This document shows positions 1-6,807 of a stretch of 24,300 nucleotides of DNA, piece after piece (position 1 is the stretch's first letter; each line of letters begins with the position of its first letter). Made by a program: the position numbers and the translations under genes. The stretch is from Bacteroidaceae bacterium (GTDB lineage: Bacteria > Bacteroidota > Bacteroidia > Bacteroidales > Bacteroidaceae), in contig JAGBYN010000018.1 of assembly GCA_017628775.1 (NCBI GenBank), positions 1 to 24,300 of the forward strand, read 5' to 3'. The notes beneath the pieces were generated by a model. It was not told where the DNA came from and did not search any database. It worked only from the letters and a program-made list of their open reading frames with translations.

Positions 1-587
1 ATTATGCGATAAAAGTTGCAACCAACAAAATTACCTATTACAATGCTGATGTAAAAAGTGAGGATATCAATGAAATTGTTTTGCCAGAAATCAATAGGTA
101 CTGTGAGATAATAAAAAGCATCTGCGACACAGTGAGGGAAACCACATGTAATAAAGAGGGGTACCCCAAAAAGCATTGGTAAATTGTTGCCACGACGTGC
201 AAAGGTGACTGCTGTTGTCATTATAAAACCACAGCCAATAGCTAAGATGCTTCCTTTGAAGGGTCCTACAGCAAGCCTAGATTCAAGTATGGATTGTGCA
301 GACTCTTGAAGGTTTAGTGGAGATAAACGAGCTAACAAGGCAACCAGAAGGCATCCGAAGATATTGCCAATCAATATCAGGCAAAGTAAGCGAATCTCAC
401 CTTTTTTTATAAAACCAGCTGTGCCGGTATATAAACGAAGGCGGTAATTAACAACAGAGAGTAAACCAAAGGCAAATAGGATACTGCCCACAATGTCGCG
501 GGTTGCTAAATATCCAAATCCTGCAATTCCGACACAAACTCCTGACATCAAGGATGAACGGAATACTTCAATAATCTTATTATACAT
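1..587 (-). CDS. Formate/nitrite transporter (FNT) family protein, 3' end cut by window edge
   Basis: An open frame on the minus strand starts with ATG at 587-585 and runs off the left edge without a stop, giving about 195 residues. An in-frame TAA lies two codons upstream of the ATG, so the start is well fixed. The protein is strongly hydrophobic with about five to six visible membrane segments. A segment reading CGFPHCVADAFYYL near residues 150-163 resembles the conserved 'GFEHSIANM' region that surrounds the central pore histidine in FNT channels. FNT proteins are inner-membrane pentameric channels for formate, nitrite or related small anions. The substrate cannot be told from sequence alone. 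It is divergent from fadD across a 320-bp gap. The main uncertainty is the missing C-terminus and which FNT subfamily it belongs to. Confidence 0.72.
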   Translation of the reverse strand, partial: MYNKIIEVFRSSLMSGVCVGIAGFGYLATRDIVGSILFAFGLLSVVNYRLRLYTGTAGFIKKGEIRLLCLILIGNIFGCLLVALLARLSPLNLQESAQSILESRLAVGPFKGSILAIGCGFIMTTAVTFARRGNNLPMLFGVPLFITCGFPHCVADAFYYLTVPIDFWQNNFIDILTFYISIVIGNFVGCNFYRI

Positions 588-907
588 ATAGGTTTATGCT
601 ATTTATAATTTTTAAATCTTTCGTGTTACTTCAAATTTGTATGCTTTTGCATATTATATCCAATGAATATATGACATGCTTAATTATACATTTTACAAAA
701 TTAATAAATTTTTATTGATTTTGCTAACTCTAAAGTGTAAAACCGAATGTGAATTTCAAAGTTATTGCACATTCAGTATAAAGAATGCGCATTTCTGCAT
801 GATTTTTTCGTAATTTTGCAAAAATTTTAAAAACAATAAGTTAAAAGCTTAAACAAGGAATCATGTTAATTTTTTCTGATTCTTTATTTTACGCAAAACC
901 ATAATTT
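588..907. other. AT-rich divergent intergenic region between FNT gene and acyl-CoA ligase
   Basis: This 320-bp gap carries no convincing open frame and separates two divergent genes, so it should hold both promoters. Two short inverted repeats are visible. TATGC-tttt-GCATA lies at 640-653, about 55 bp upstream of the FNT start. The perfect 10-bp palindrome AATGCGCATT lies at 784-793, about 18 bp before a TAATTTTG promoter box at 811-818. These could be operators, but nothing else supports that. No RNA gene was recognised. Confidence 0.5.
811..818 (+). promoter_or_regulatory. Bacteroidetes-type -7 box (TAATTTTG) for the acyl-CoA ligase
   Basis: TAATTTTG matches the Bacteroidetes sigma consensus TAnnTTTG. 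It would place transcription start near 825 and give a leader of about 83 nt before the ATG at 908. No clear TTTG -33 element sits 19-21 bp upstream. The palindrome AATGCGCATT at 784-793 occupies that position instead. Confidence 0.45.
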
Positions 908-2812
908 ATGATTAAAAAAACTATCGTAGACCTTTTTGAGGAATCTGTAAAACGTTATTCTGATAATACGTTTTTGCTTGAAAAAACAAACAAAAAATTT
1001 GAACCAACAACTTATAAGCAAGTTCAACAATACGTGTATCGTTTAGGTGCCGGCTTGCAGTCGTTAGGCGTGCAAAAGGGCGATACTATGGCTTTACTTT
1101 CAGAAGGCCGTAACTTGTGGGTGATAGGTGAATTGGCAATGTTTTATGCAGGCGCAATCAATGTGCCCCTCTCAATAAAGCTTGAAGAAAGTAGCGACCT
1201 TTTATTCCGTTTGCAGCATGGCGATGTTAAGTATATCATGGTTTCAGGTACGCAATTGAAAAAAATACGTTCGATAAAAGCATCACTTACAGAGGTAAAG
1301 TATATCATTGTTTTTGATCAAGTTGAAAACCTGGAAGAGCGTGAGATTTATATCGGTGATGTATTTTCAAAAGGCGATCAGTTCTTGAAAGAACATTCAT
1401 TGGAAGAGTTCTTGAAAGTTGCATATTCATTGAAGAATGACGATTATGCAACCATTACTTATACATCTGGTACAACTGCAGATCCCAAAGGTGTGGTGTT
1501 GACACACAGAAATTATACGGCAAACGTAGAACAATCATTGACGTTGGTTGATATTGACCAAACCTGGAGGACATTGATTATTTTGCCTTTAGATCACTGT
1601 TTCGCTCATGTTGTGGGCTTCTATATTATGATGTCGGTTGGTGCTACTGCAGCAACAGTTCAAGTTGGAAGAACACCACTGGAAACGTTAAAGAATATTC
1701 CTTTAAATATCAAGGAAGTAAAACCACATTTTATTCTTTCTGTGCCAGCCTTAGCGAAGACATTTAAAAAGAATATAGAGAACGGAATTCGAGCAAAGGG
1801 TAAAAATACAATGCGACTCTTCAAGTTGGCATTGGCAACTGCACAATTGTATAATGGAGATTCAAGTTTAGACTTTAAGGGTTGGAGATATGTGTTAAAA
1901 CCATTTGTTGCATTGTTTGATAAGATCTTATTTTCAAAAGTTAGAGAAAATTTTGGTGGTGAAATGAGATTCTTTATCGGTGGTGGTGCGCTCCTTGATA
2001 AGGATTTACAAAAATTCTATATGGCAATAGGTATGCCTATGTATCAAGGCTATGGTTTGTCAGAAGCTACTCCAGTTATTTCTTCAAACGGACCTGAACT
2101 TTATCGTTTTGGATCAAGTGGTAAATTGGTTAAGCCTATTGAAGTGAGAATTGTGGATGCAGATGGTAAGGATTTGCCTACTGGAGAAATGGGCGAAATC
2201 GTTGTGAAGGGAGAAAATGTGATGGCAGGTTATTGGAAAAATCCCGTTTCAACATCAGAAACTTTAAGAAATGGTTATCTTTATACTGGCGATTTGGGAT
2301 ATATGTCTGCAGAGAATTTGCTCTATGTTAAAGGTCGTTTTAAGAGCTTGCTGATTGGTAGTGATGGTGAAAAATACAGTCCAGAAGGTATAGAAGAAGC
2401 GTTAGTTGAGCATGCTTCATGTATTGATCAGGTTATGTTGTATAACAATCAATCTGCATATACAACAGCACTTGTCGTACCCAATAAAGAAAGGTTGCAA
2501 AAACATATTGCCCATCAAGGCTTGTCGTTACAAACGGAAGAAGGTCGTAAAGCAGCAATCAAAGAAATAGAAAAGCAGATTGCGTTGTTTAAGAAAGGTG
2601 GTGAATTTGAGACCCTTTTCCCTGAACGCTGGCTACCAGCAACATTTGCAGTTTTGTCAGAACCATTTACTGAGCAAAATCAGATGATAAATAGTACAAT
2701 GAAAATGGTGCGTGGTAAGATTGAGAAGGCTTATGCCGAACGTATCAAGTATATCTATACACCCGAAGGAAAGCAAATTTACAACCAGCAAAATTTAGAT
2801 GCTTTGGTTTAA
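908..2812 (+). CDS. Long-chain acyl-CoA ligase (AMP-forming), FadD-like
   Basis: This 634-residue member of the ANL adenylating superfamily activates a carboxylic acid, probably a long-chain fatty acid, to an acyl-AMP and then to the CoA thioester. Visible motifs in order are the phosphate-binding loop YTSGTTADPKG (about 185-195), the GGGALL loop (358-363), YQGYGLSEATP (379-389), the YTGD motif (459-462) whose Asp contacts the ribose, and the hinge GRFK (476-479) followed by SDGEKYSPEGIEE. The length and the long central segment fit the long-chain family, not acetyl-CoA synthetase. It ends just before a strong hairpin terminator at 2882-2921, which suggests a single-gene transcript. A second ANL enzyme (MenE-type) follows. 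The acyl substrate is inferred from the family only. Confidence 0.88.
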   Translation: MIKKTIVDLFEESVKRYSDNTFLLEKTNKKFEPTTYKQVQQYVYRLGAGLQSLGVQKGDTMALLSEGRNLWVIGELAMFYAGAINVPLSIKLEESSDLLFRLQHGDVKYIMVSGTQLKKIRSIKASLTEVKYIIVFDQVENLEEREIYIGDVFSKGDQFLKEHSLEEFLKVAYSLKNDDYATITYTSGTTADPKGVVLTHRNYTANVEQSLTLVDIDQTWRTLIILPLDHCFAHVVGFYIMMSVGATAATVQVGRTPLETLKNIPLNIKEVKPHFILSVPALAKTFKKNIENGIRAKGKNTMRLFKLALATAQLYNGDSSLDFKGWRYVLKPFVALFDKILFSKVRENFGGEMRFFIGGGALLDKDLQKFYMAIGMPMYQGYGLSEATPVISSNGPELYRFGSSGKLVKPIEVRIVDADGKDLPTGEMGEIVVKGENVMAGYWKNPVSTSETLRNGYLYTGDLGYMSAENLLYVKGRFKSLLIGSDGEKYSPEGIEEALVEHASCIDQVMLYNNQSAYTTALVVPNKERLQKHIAHQGLSLQTEEGRKAAIKEIEKQIALFKKGGEFETLFPERWLPATFAVLSEPFTEQNQMINSTMKMVRGKIEKAYAERIKYIYTPEGKQIYNQQNLDALV

Positions 2813-2881
2813 TCAAAAATATAAGTTTAAATCAAAGATCTAAAATCAAATTATATCGTTGAGATTTAACTTGTAATAAAA

Positions 2882-2928
2882 AAGCGGATGTGTCAAAGTT
2901 TTATTTTTGATTCATCCGCTTCTTTCTT
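2882..2928 (+). terminator. Intrinsic terminator after the acyl-CoA ligase
   Basis: AAGCGGATG at 2882-2890 pairs perfectly with CATCCGCTT at 2913-2921. Inside it, TCAAA (2893-2897) pairs with TTTGA (2906-2910), with a TG/TT mismatch between the two stems and an 8-nt loop. A T-rich run, TTCTTTCTTTG, follows. It lies 70 bp after the stop. The hairpin overlaps the upstream part of the longest menE open frame and argues against a TTG start at 2907. Its loop side contains TATTTTTG (2902-2909), a match to the -7 box that may start the menE transcript. Confidence 0.75.
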
Positions 2929-2957
2929 TGTTAAAGAACTTTCTAAAAAAAGAATTC

Positions 2958-3983
2958 ATGCATTTAGATAAAGCTAGCGCATTTGAATTAGAAGTGCATC
3001 ATTTTATTGAAGATTTTACAAATAAAAATGCATCTCATGTGGTGGTTAAAACCTCGGGATCAACTGGTGTCCCAAAAGAGATTTTAGTTAGTAAACATGC
3101 GATGTTAAACAGTGCTAAACGCACTAACGATGTGCTTGGATTGAAATCGGGAGATACAGCTGTCTTATGTTTACCTTTAAAATATATAGCTGCTAAAATG
3201 ATGGTGGTGAGAAGTTTAGAGCGGCATTTGAATTTGCTGATATTAAATCCATGCGCAAATCCTTTAAAGCAAATAGAGCATTTAAATATAAAAGGCTGCG
3301 TATTGTTGGCAATTACACCGCATCAACTTCATGAGATTTTGTCAGATTTGGATAGTCGGAGAAAATTATCTCAAATTTCTCATGTATTGGTAGGCGGTGG
3401 TGCAATACCTTCTGCTGTAGAGTATAGTTTAAGAAGTTTTGATAATAAAATATATGCTACATATGGCATGACAGAAACACTGTCTCATATAGCATTAAGA
3501 CTGATAAGCGGCGCGTGTGCCCAAAGATTTTTTTATACTCTTCCCGGCGTTGAGGTGTCGCAAACTGAGTTGGGGTGTTTAGTTGTGCGTGATGAATTGA
3601 CTTTTAATGATTATTTGGTTACTAACGACGTGGTTGAATTTTCAGAAGATGGTGGCTTTGTTGTAAAGGGTAGGGTTGATAATGTCGTAAATTCAGGGGG
3701 TGTGAAATTGCAAATCGAAGAACTTGAATCTGTTTTGGAAAAAACAGTTTTAGAAAAGAATTGTGTTTTGACCTATGTTTTTGATGAGAAATATGGTCAA
3801 GCTCTTACTTTACTTTATGCTTTATCATTAACAGAAGACGAGGTTAAACATATTTGTAAAACCGTGTTAAGAGGAATTGCATTACCAAAATATTATTTCA
3901 AAATAGAAAATATTCCATATACTGAAAACGGAAAAATCGCTAGACTCACGGCTCATCAATTAGCAGAACAATTGAAAAGTTGA
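2958..3983 (+). CDS. menE: o-Succinylbenzoate-CoA ligase-type AMP-binding enzyme (MenE-like)
   Basis: This ANL-family ligase of 341 residues fits the short MenE of Bacteroidetes, which activates o-succinylbenzoate to its CoA thioester in menaquinone synthesis. Motifs are KTSGSTGVPKE (31-41), YGMTETLSH (169-177), GRVDNVVNSGGVKLQ (238-252) and NGKIAR near the C-terminus, whose Lys (about 326) is the usual catalytic lysine. The frame is open back to a TTG at 2907, but that start lies inside the terminator stem. The ATG at 2958 is preferred, and the protein then begins just ahead of the normal N-terminal helix. No other men gene is nearby, so the gene is detached from its pathway. The stop codon overlaps a weak hairpin. 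Assignment rests on the short length and the YGMTET-SHIALR context. A different acyl substrate remains possible. Confidence 0.8.
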   Translation: MHLDKASAFELEVHHFIEDFTNKNASHVVVKTSGSTGVPKEILVSKHAMLNSAKRTNDVLGLKSGDTAVLCLPLKYIAAKMMVVRSLERHLNLLILNPCANPLKQIEHLNIKGCVLLAITPHQLHEILSDLDSRRKLSQISHVLVGGGAIPSAVEYSLRSFDNKIYATYGMTETLSHIALRLISGACAQRFFYTLPGVEVSQTELGCLVVRDELTFNDYLVTNDVVEFSEDGGFVVKGRVDNVVNSGGVKLQIEELESVLEKTVLEKNCVLTYVFDEKYGQALTLLYALSLTEDEVKHICKTVLRGIALPKYYFKIENIPYTENGKIARLTAHQLAEQLKS

Positions 3984-4010
3984 CATAAAGTGAACCCTTA
4001 AATTATGTCA
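3981..4010 (+). terminator. Weak hairpin overlapping the menE stop codon
   Basis: TGACATAA at 3981-3988 pairs with TTATGTCA at 4003-4010 around a 14-nt loop. The first three bases are the menE stop codon. The stem is A/T-rich and no proper T tract follows, so it may serve mRNA 3' end protection and not termination. The stronger hairpin at 4169-4202 probably ends the transcript. Confidence 0.3.
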
Positions 4011-4168
4011 GTCTTATAAAAATATCTTACAAAAAACAAGGTCTGTACGTTTCAAATGACTTAATATTGGGAAAGTTAGAGTTGCTTGCCGGACATTAAT
4101 CAAAATGAATGAGCTCTGTTGACATAAGACGCGACATGTTGGGGTATTACTTATCTGTTTATAAATAG

Positions 4169-4216
4169 GCGAGGGTGTGTCTTCTGCTCGACACACCCTC
4201 GCATTTGTTTTATTTA
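4169..4216. terminator. Strong, probably bidirectional terminator between menE (+) and def (-)
   Basis: A perfect 13-bp stem, GCGAGGGTGTGTC at 4169-4181 and GACACACCCTCGC at 4190-4202, encloses an 8-nt loop. On the plus strand it is followed by ATTTGTTTTATTT. On the minus strand it is followed by TATTTATAAA. It lies 8 bp beyond the deformylase stop codon and downstream of menE, so it can stop both convergent transcripts. The GGTGTGTC/GACACACC core is shared with the terminator at 9647-9682. Confidence 0.82.
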
Positions 4217-4761
4217 ATTCTGTAATTGCAATTTACTTTACCTTTGATGATGGCGTTGATTTTGTTTTTTACCATTTGCTTACGTAACGGAGCTATGCGA
4301 TCTGTGAACACTTTTCCTTCAAGATGGTCAACCTCATGTTGCATGACTCGAGCAAGAAATCCTTCAAGCCATTCATCGTGTTGAATTAAATTTTCATCAA
4401 TCCATTGAACGCGTATTCTTGTTGGCCGTTTTACCGGTTCATGAATACCTGGTAGCGAAAGGCAACCTTCCTCCATTGAAGAAACTTCGTTTTCGTCATA
4501 TTCAATAATGTGAGGATTGATAAAAGCGTGTAAAAATCCCTCATATTCAGGATAGCTCTCTTTAAGATCGTCAAGCCCAATAACCACAAGTCGAATGGCT
4601 TTGCCTATTTGAGGTGCCGCTAATCCCACCCCCTCTGATTTTTTCATGGTTTCATACATGTTTTCAATCAGGGTTTTGAGTTCGGGATACGTTTGTGGAT
4701 CAATGTCTTCACATGATTTTCTCAGCACCGGCTGTCCGTAGGTATATATAGGAAGAATCAT
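4210..4761 (-). CDS. def: Peptide deformylase
   Basis: The enzyme removes the formyl group from the N-terminal methionine of new proteins in the cytoplasm. All three family motifs are intact in the 183-residue product: GVGLAAPQIG (44-53), EEGCLSLPG (97-105) and QHEVDHLEG (141-149). The expected metal ligands are Cys100, His142 and His146, with Glu143 as the catalytic base. Length is normal for the family. The ATG start sits 48 bp after the sigma-factor stop on the same strand, so the two genes are probably cotranscribed and end at the hairpin 4169-4202. Pairing with a sigma factor is not the arrangement I usually associate with def, which is often near fmt or yqgF. Confidence 0.95.
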   Translation of the reverse strand: MILPIYTYGQPVLRKSCEDIDPQTYPELKTLIENMYETMKKSEGVGLAAPQIGKAIRLVVIGLDDLKESYPEYEGFLHAFINPHIIEYDENEVSSMEEGCLSLPGIHEPVKRPTRIRVQWIDENLIQHDEWLEGFLARVMQHEVDHLEGKVFTDRIAPLRKQMVKNKINAIIKGKVNCNYRIK

Positions 4762-4809
4762 TGTAAGTTTAAATTTGTTTTGTGTTGATAAATGTATTTT
4801 TTTCTTTAT

Positions 4810-5670
4810 CTAAATATACGTTCTGAGTAATTCTTTGGCTTGAGGAGCCTGAAGTGTTTTTATGGCCTTCTCTCTTAATTGTCTTACTCTTTCTTTTGAT
4901 AGTCCTACCTTTGTTGCAATTTCTTCGAGCGAGCCCTCTGGTTGGCCAATGCCAAAAGCCATTCTTAGAATTTGTTCTTCACGTGGCGGCAATTGTGAAA
5001 GAATTAAGCACAATTGATTGCTTAATGACTCTGTTTCTAAATTTTTGTCGGTTGCAATCGATCCACTTCCGCTCATGATAACATCTATTAGAGATGTGTC
5101 GTCGCTATCAGCTAAAGGTGCGTCAACACTGACCGGACGTACCGAAGTTTCCAGGATATTCATAACCTTTTCTTCTTCAATACCTAATGCACTGGCAATT
5201 TCGTCAACTTCAGGGTCTCTGAGGTTTTTTTGCATAAATGAATTTCTGAACTTTTTCACTTTGCTTACCAATGTTTCCTGGTTACTCGGCAATCTAACAA
5301 GTCGGCTCTTGTCGGTGATGGCCTGTAGAATGCTTTGTCGAATCCACCAAACAGCGTAAGAAATAAATTTAAACCCTCTTGTGGGGTCAAATTTCTGCGC
5401 TGCTTTGATTAGTCCAACGTTTCCCTCGTTGATGATGTCAACGAGTGCTAAACCCTTGCTTTGGTATTGTTTAGCTACACTAACGACAAAACGCAAATTG
5501 GCTTTGACTAATCTAGCCAATGCCACTTGGTCGCCACGTTGTATGCGCATCGAGAGTTCAACCTCTTCTTCAGGTGAAATCATTTCAACGCGTCCAATAT
5601 CTTGTAGATATCGCTCTAATGCCTCGCCTTCACGATTAGTGATGCTTGGGGCAATCTTTAGTTGATACAT
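4810..5670 (-). CDS. RpoD/SigA-type RNA polymerase sigma factor (short Bacteroidetes form)
   Basis: This 286-residue sigma-70 protein lacks region 1.1, as Bacteroidetes primary sigma factors do. Region 1.2 (about 17-47, ALERYLQDIGR), region 2 (about 56-127, including NLRFVVSVAKQY, DIINEGNVGLIKA, TRGFKFISYAVWWIRQSI), region 3 and region 4 with its helix-turn-helix (about 247-270, SLEEIATKVGLSKERVRQL) are all present. Compared with the housekeeping Bacteroidetes protein as I remember it, regions 3 and 4 differ at many positions (for example LPSNQETLVSKVKK after region 2.4, and LPPREEQILRMAFG). It may therefore be a second, group 2-like paralogue and not the housekeeping sigma, so no symbol is given. 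It leads a probable two-gene unit with def. A near-match TAACTTCG box lies about 32 bp upstream on the minus strand. Confidence 0.9.
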   Translation of the reverse strand: MYQLKIAPSITNREGEALERYLQDIGRVEMISPEEEVELSMRIQRGDQVALARLVKANLRFVVSVAKQYQSKGLALVDIINEGNVGLIKAAQKFDPTRGFKFISYAVWWIRQSILQAITDKSRLVRLPSNQETLVSKVKKFRNSFMQKNLRDPEVDEIASALGIEEEKVMNILETSVRPVSVDAPLADSDDTSLIDVIMSGSGSIATDKNLETESLSNQLCLILSQLPPREEQILRMAFGIGQPEGSLEEIATKVGLSKERVRQLREKAIKTLQAPQAKELLRTYI

Positions 5671-5857
5671 GGTTTTATTTAAGGGAATATTAAGGTCGTG
5701 GCGAAGTTATATAAAAATGTAATCATGCGCAAGAAAATATTCGTTTTTTCATTTCAAAAAGTGAAAAATGTGCTGTTTTTTTGTCAAAAAAGATTAAAAA
5801 GACCCCTTGATTGCCTTTAAAAGCATATCAATAGATAAAAATGCGATATATTTTTTG

Positions 5858-5865
5858 TAAATTTG
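5858..5865 (+). promoter_or_regulatory. Bacteroidetes -7 box (TAAATTTG) for the GT5-like gene
   Basis: TAAATTTG fits TAnnTTTG exactly, followed by GC. Predicted transcription start is near 5872. This is at the first in-frame ATG (5873), so that ATG would be leaderless. The ATG at 5927 gains a 55-nt leader, which supports the later start. A -33 element is not obvious. Confidence 0.5.
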
Positions 5866-5926
5866 CATCAAAATGGTGATATTTTTTTTCACCCCATATG
5901 AATTATTTAGACTTAACTATACGCAA

Positions 5927-6745
5927 ATGGCCAATTCTAAAAAGGTTTTATTCATTACACAAGAAATCACACCTTATGTACCTGAAAGTGAAATGTCAAT
6001 TGTAGGAAGAAAACTTCCACAAGCAATTCAAGAGTTAGGTAACGAAATTCGTACATTTATGCCTTGCTGGGGTATCATCAATGCACGTAGAAACCAATTA
6101 CATGAAGTGATACGTCTTTCGGGTATGAATATTGTTATAGACGATACGGATCATCCGTTAGTGATCAAGGTTGCGAGTATTCAAGCAGCTCGTATGCAGG
6201 TTTACTTTATTGATAATGATGATTTCTTTTATAAACGCCAAATGCTATGTAATGTAAATGGTGAAGAATGCCCTGATAATATCGAGCGCGCAATTTTTTA
6301 TGCGCGCGGTGTTTTGGAAACTGTAAAAAAGTTACGTTGGACCCCAGATGTCATCCATTGTCAAGGTTGGATGGGAGCTATTGCGCCCATGTTTATTAAA
6401 AAAGCTTTTGCTGATGATGCCCCATTTGTCAATACAAAAGTTGTTTTTGATGTCTATAGTGAAAATTTATCGCTTCCAGCTCCAAGCAATATAAAACAAT
6501 GTTTATCATTACGTTCTGTTGATGAAGACTTTTTAGATAGTTTAGGTTTAGACTTTAACCATCCCAATATTTTAAATCGCATAGCAGCGTTTTTCTCTGA
6601 TGAAATCATTGTGAGCAATGAGGAAAAACATGCCGATTTGATCGCATTTGCCAAAGAAAAAGGCATCCCTGTTACATTACGAAAGGAATCTGATGATTTA
6701 GGGGAGATTTATAATGCTGCTTACAACAGATTAACGGTAGAATAA
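5927..6745 (+). CDS. Glycogen/starch synthase-like protein, GT5 N-terminal domain only
   Basis: The 272-residue product resembles the N-terminal Rossmann half of family GT5 glycogen synthases: KKVLFITQEITPYV at the start, a middle segment ending WTPDVIHCQGWMGAIAP (about 138-154), and a strand near 172-176 (VVFDVY). It stops before the C-terminal half that normally binds the nucleotide sugar and holds the second catalytic motif. The ADP-glucose binding KxGG loop expected after the first strand is replaced by SEMSIVGRKLP. I infer it is not a glycogen synthase in the usual sense. The frame is open back to an ATG at 5873, but that adds 18 residues with no family match (VIFFFTPYELF) and would sit at the predicted transcription start. 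The DUF4270 gene follows 62 bp downstream, an association I recall from other Bacteroidetes. Confidence 0.8.
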   Translation: MANSKKVLFITQEITPYVPESEMSIVGRKLPQAIQELGNEIRTFMPCWGIINARRNQLHEVIRLSGMNIVIDDTDHPLVIKVASIQAARMQVYFIDNDDFFYKRQMLCNVNGEECPDNIERAIFYARGVLETVKKLRWTPDVIHCQGWMGAIAPMFIKKAFADDAPFVNTKVVFDVYSENLSLPAPSNIKQCLSLRSVDEDFLDSLGLDFNHPNILNRIAAFFSDEIIVSNEEKHADLIAFAKEKGIPVTLRKESDDLGEIYNAAYNRLTVE

Positions 6746-6807
6746 GATTTTTAAGATCAAGTATAATTGATTCCTTGCTTTATCAGGAATTTAATAACAG
6801 TAATATC

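Noticed and set aside
4119..4127. TTGACATAA as a sigma-70 -35 box
   Set aside because: Bacteroidetes do not use the E. coli -35/-10 pattern, no -7 box follows, and the next genes are convergent, so no transcript is expected to start here.
4014..4196. 60-codon open frame on the minus strand between menE and def
   Set aside because: It covers the strong terminator hairpin, has no recognisable domain and no promoter or coupling, and its composition does not look coding.
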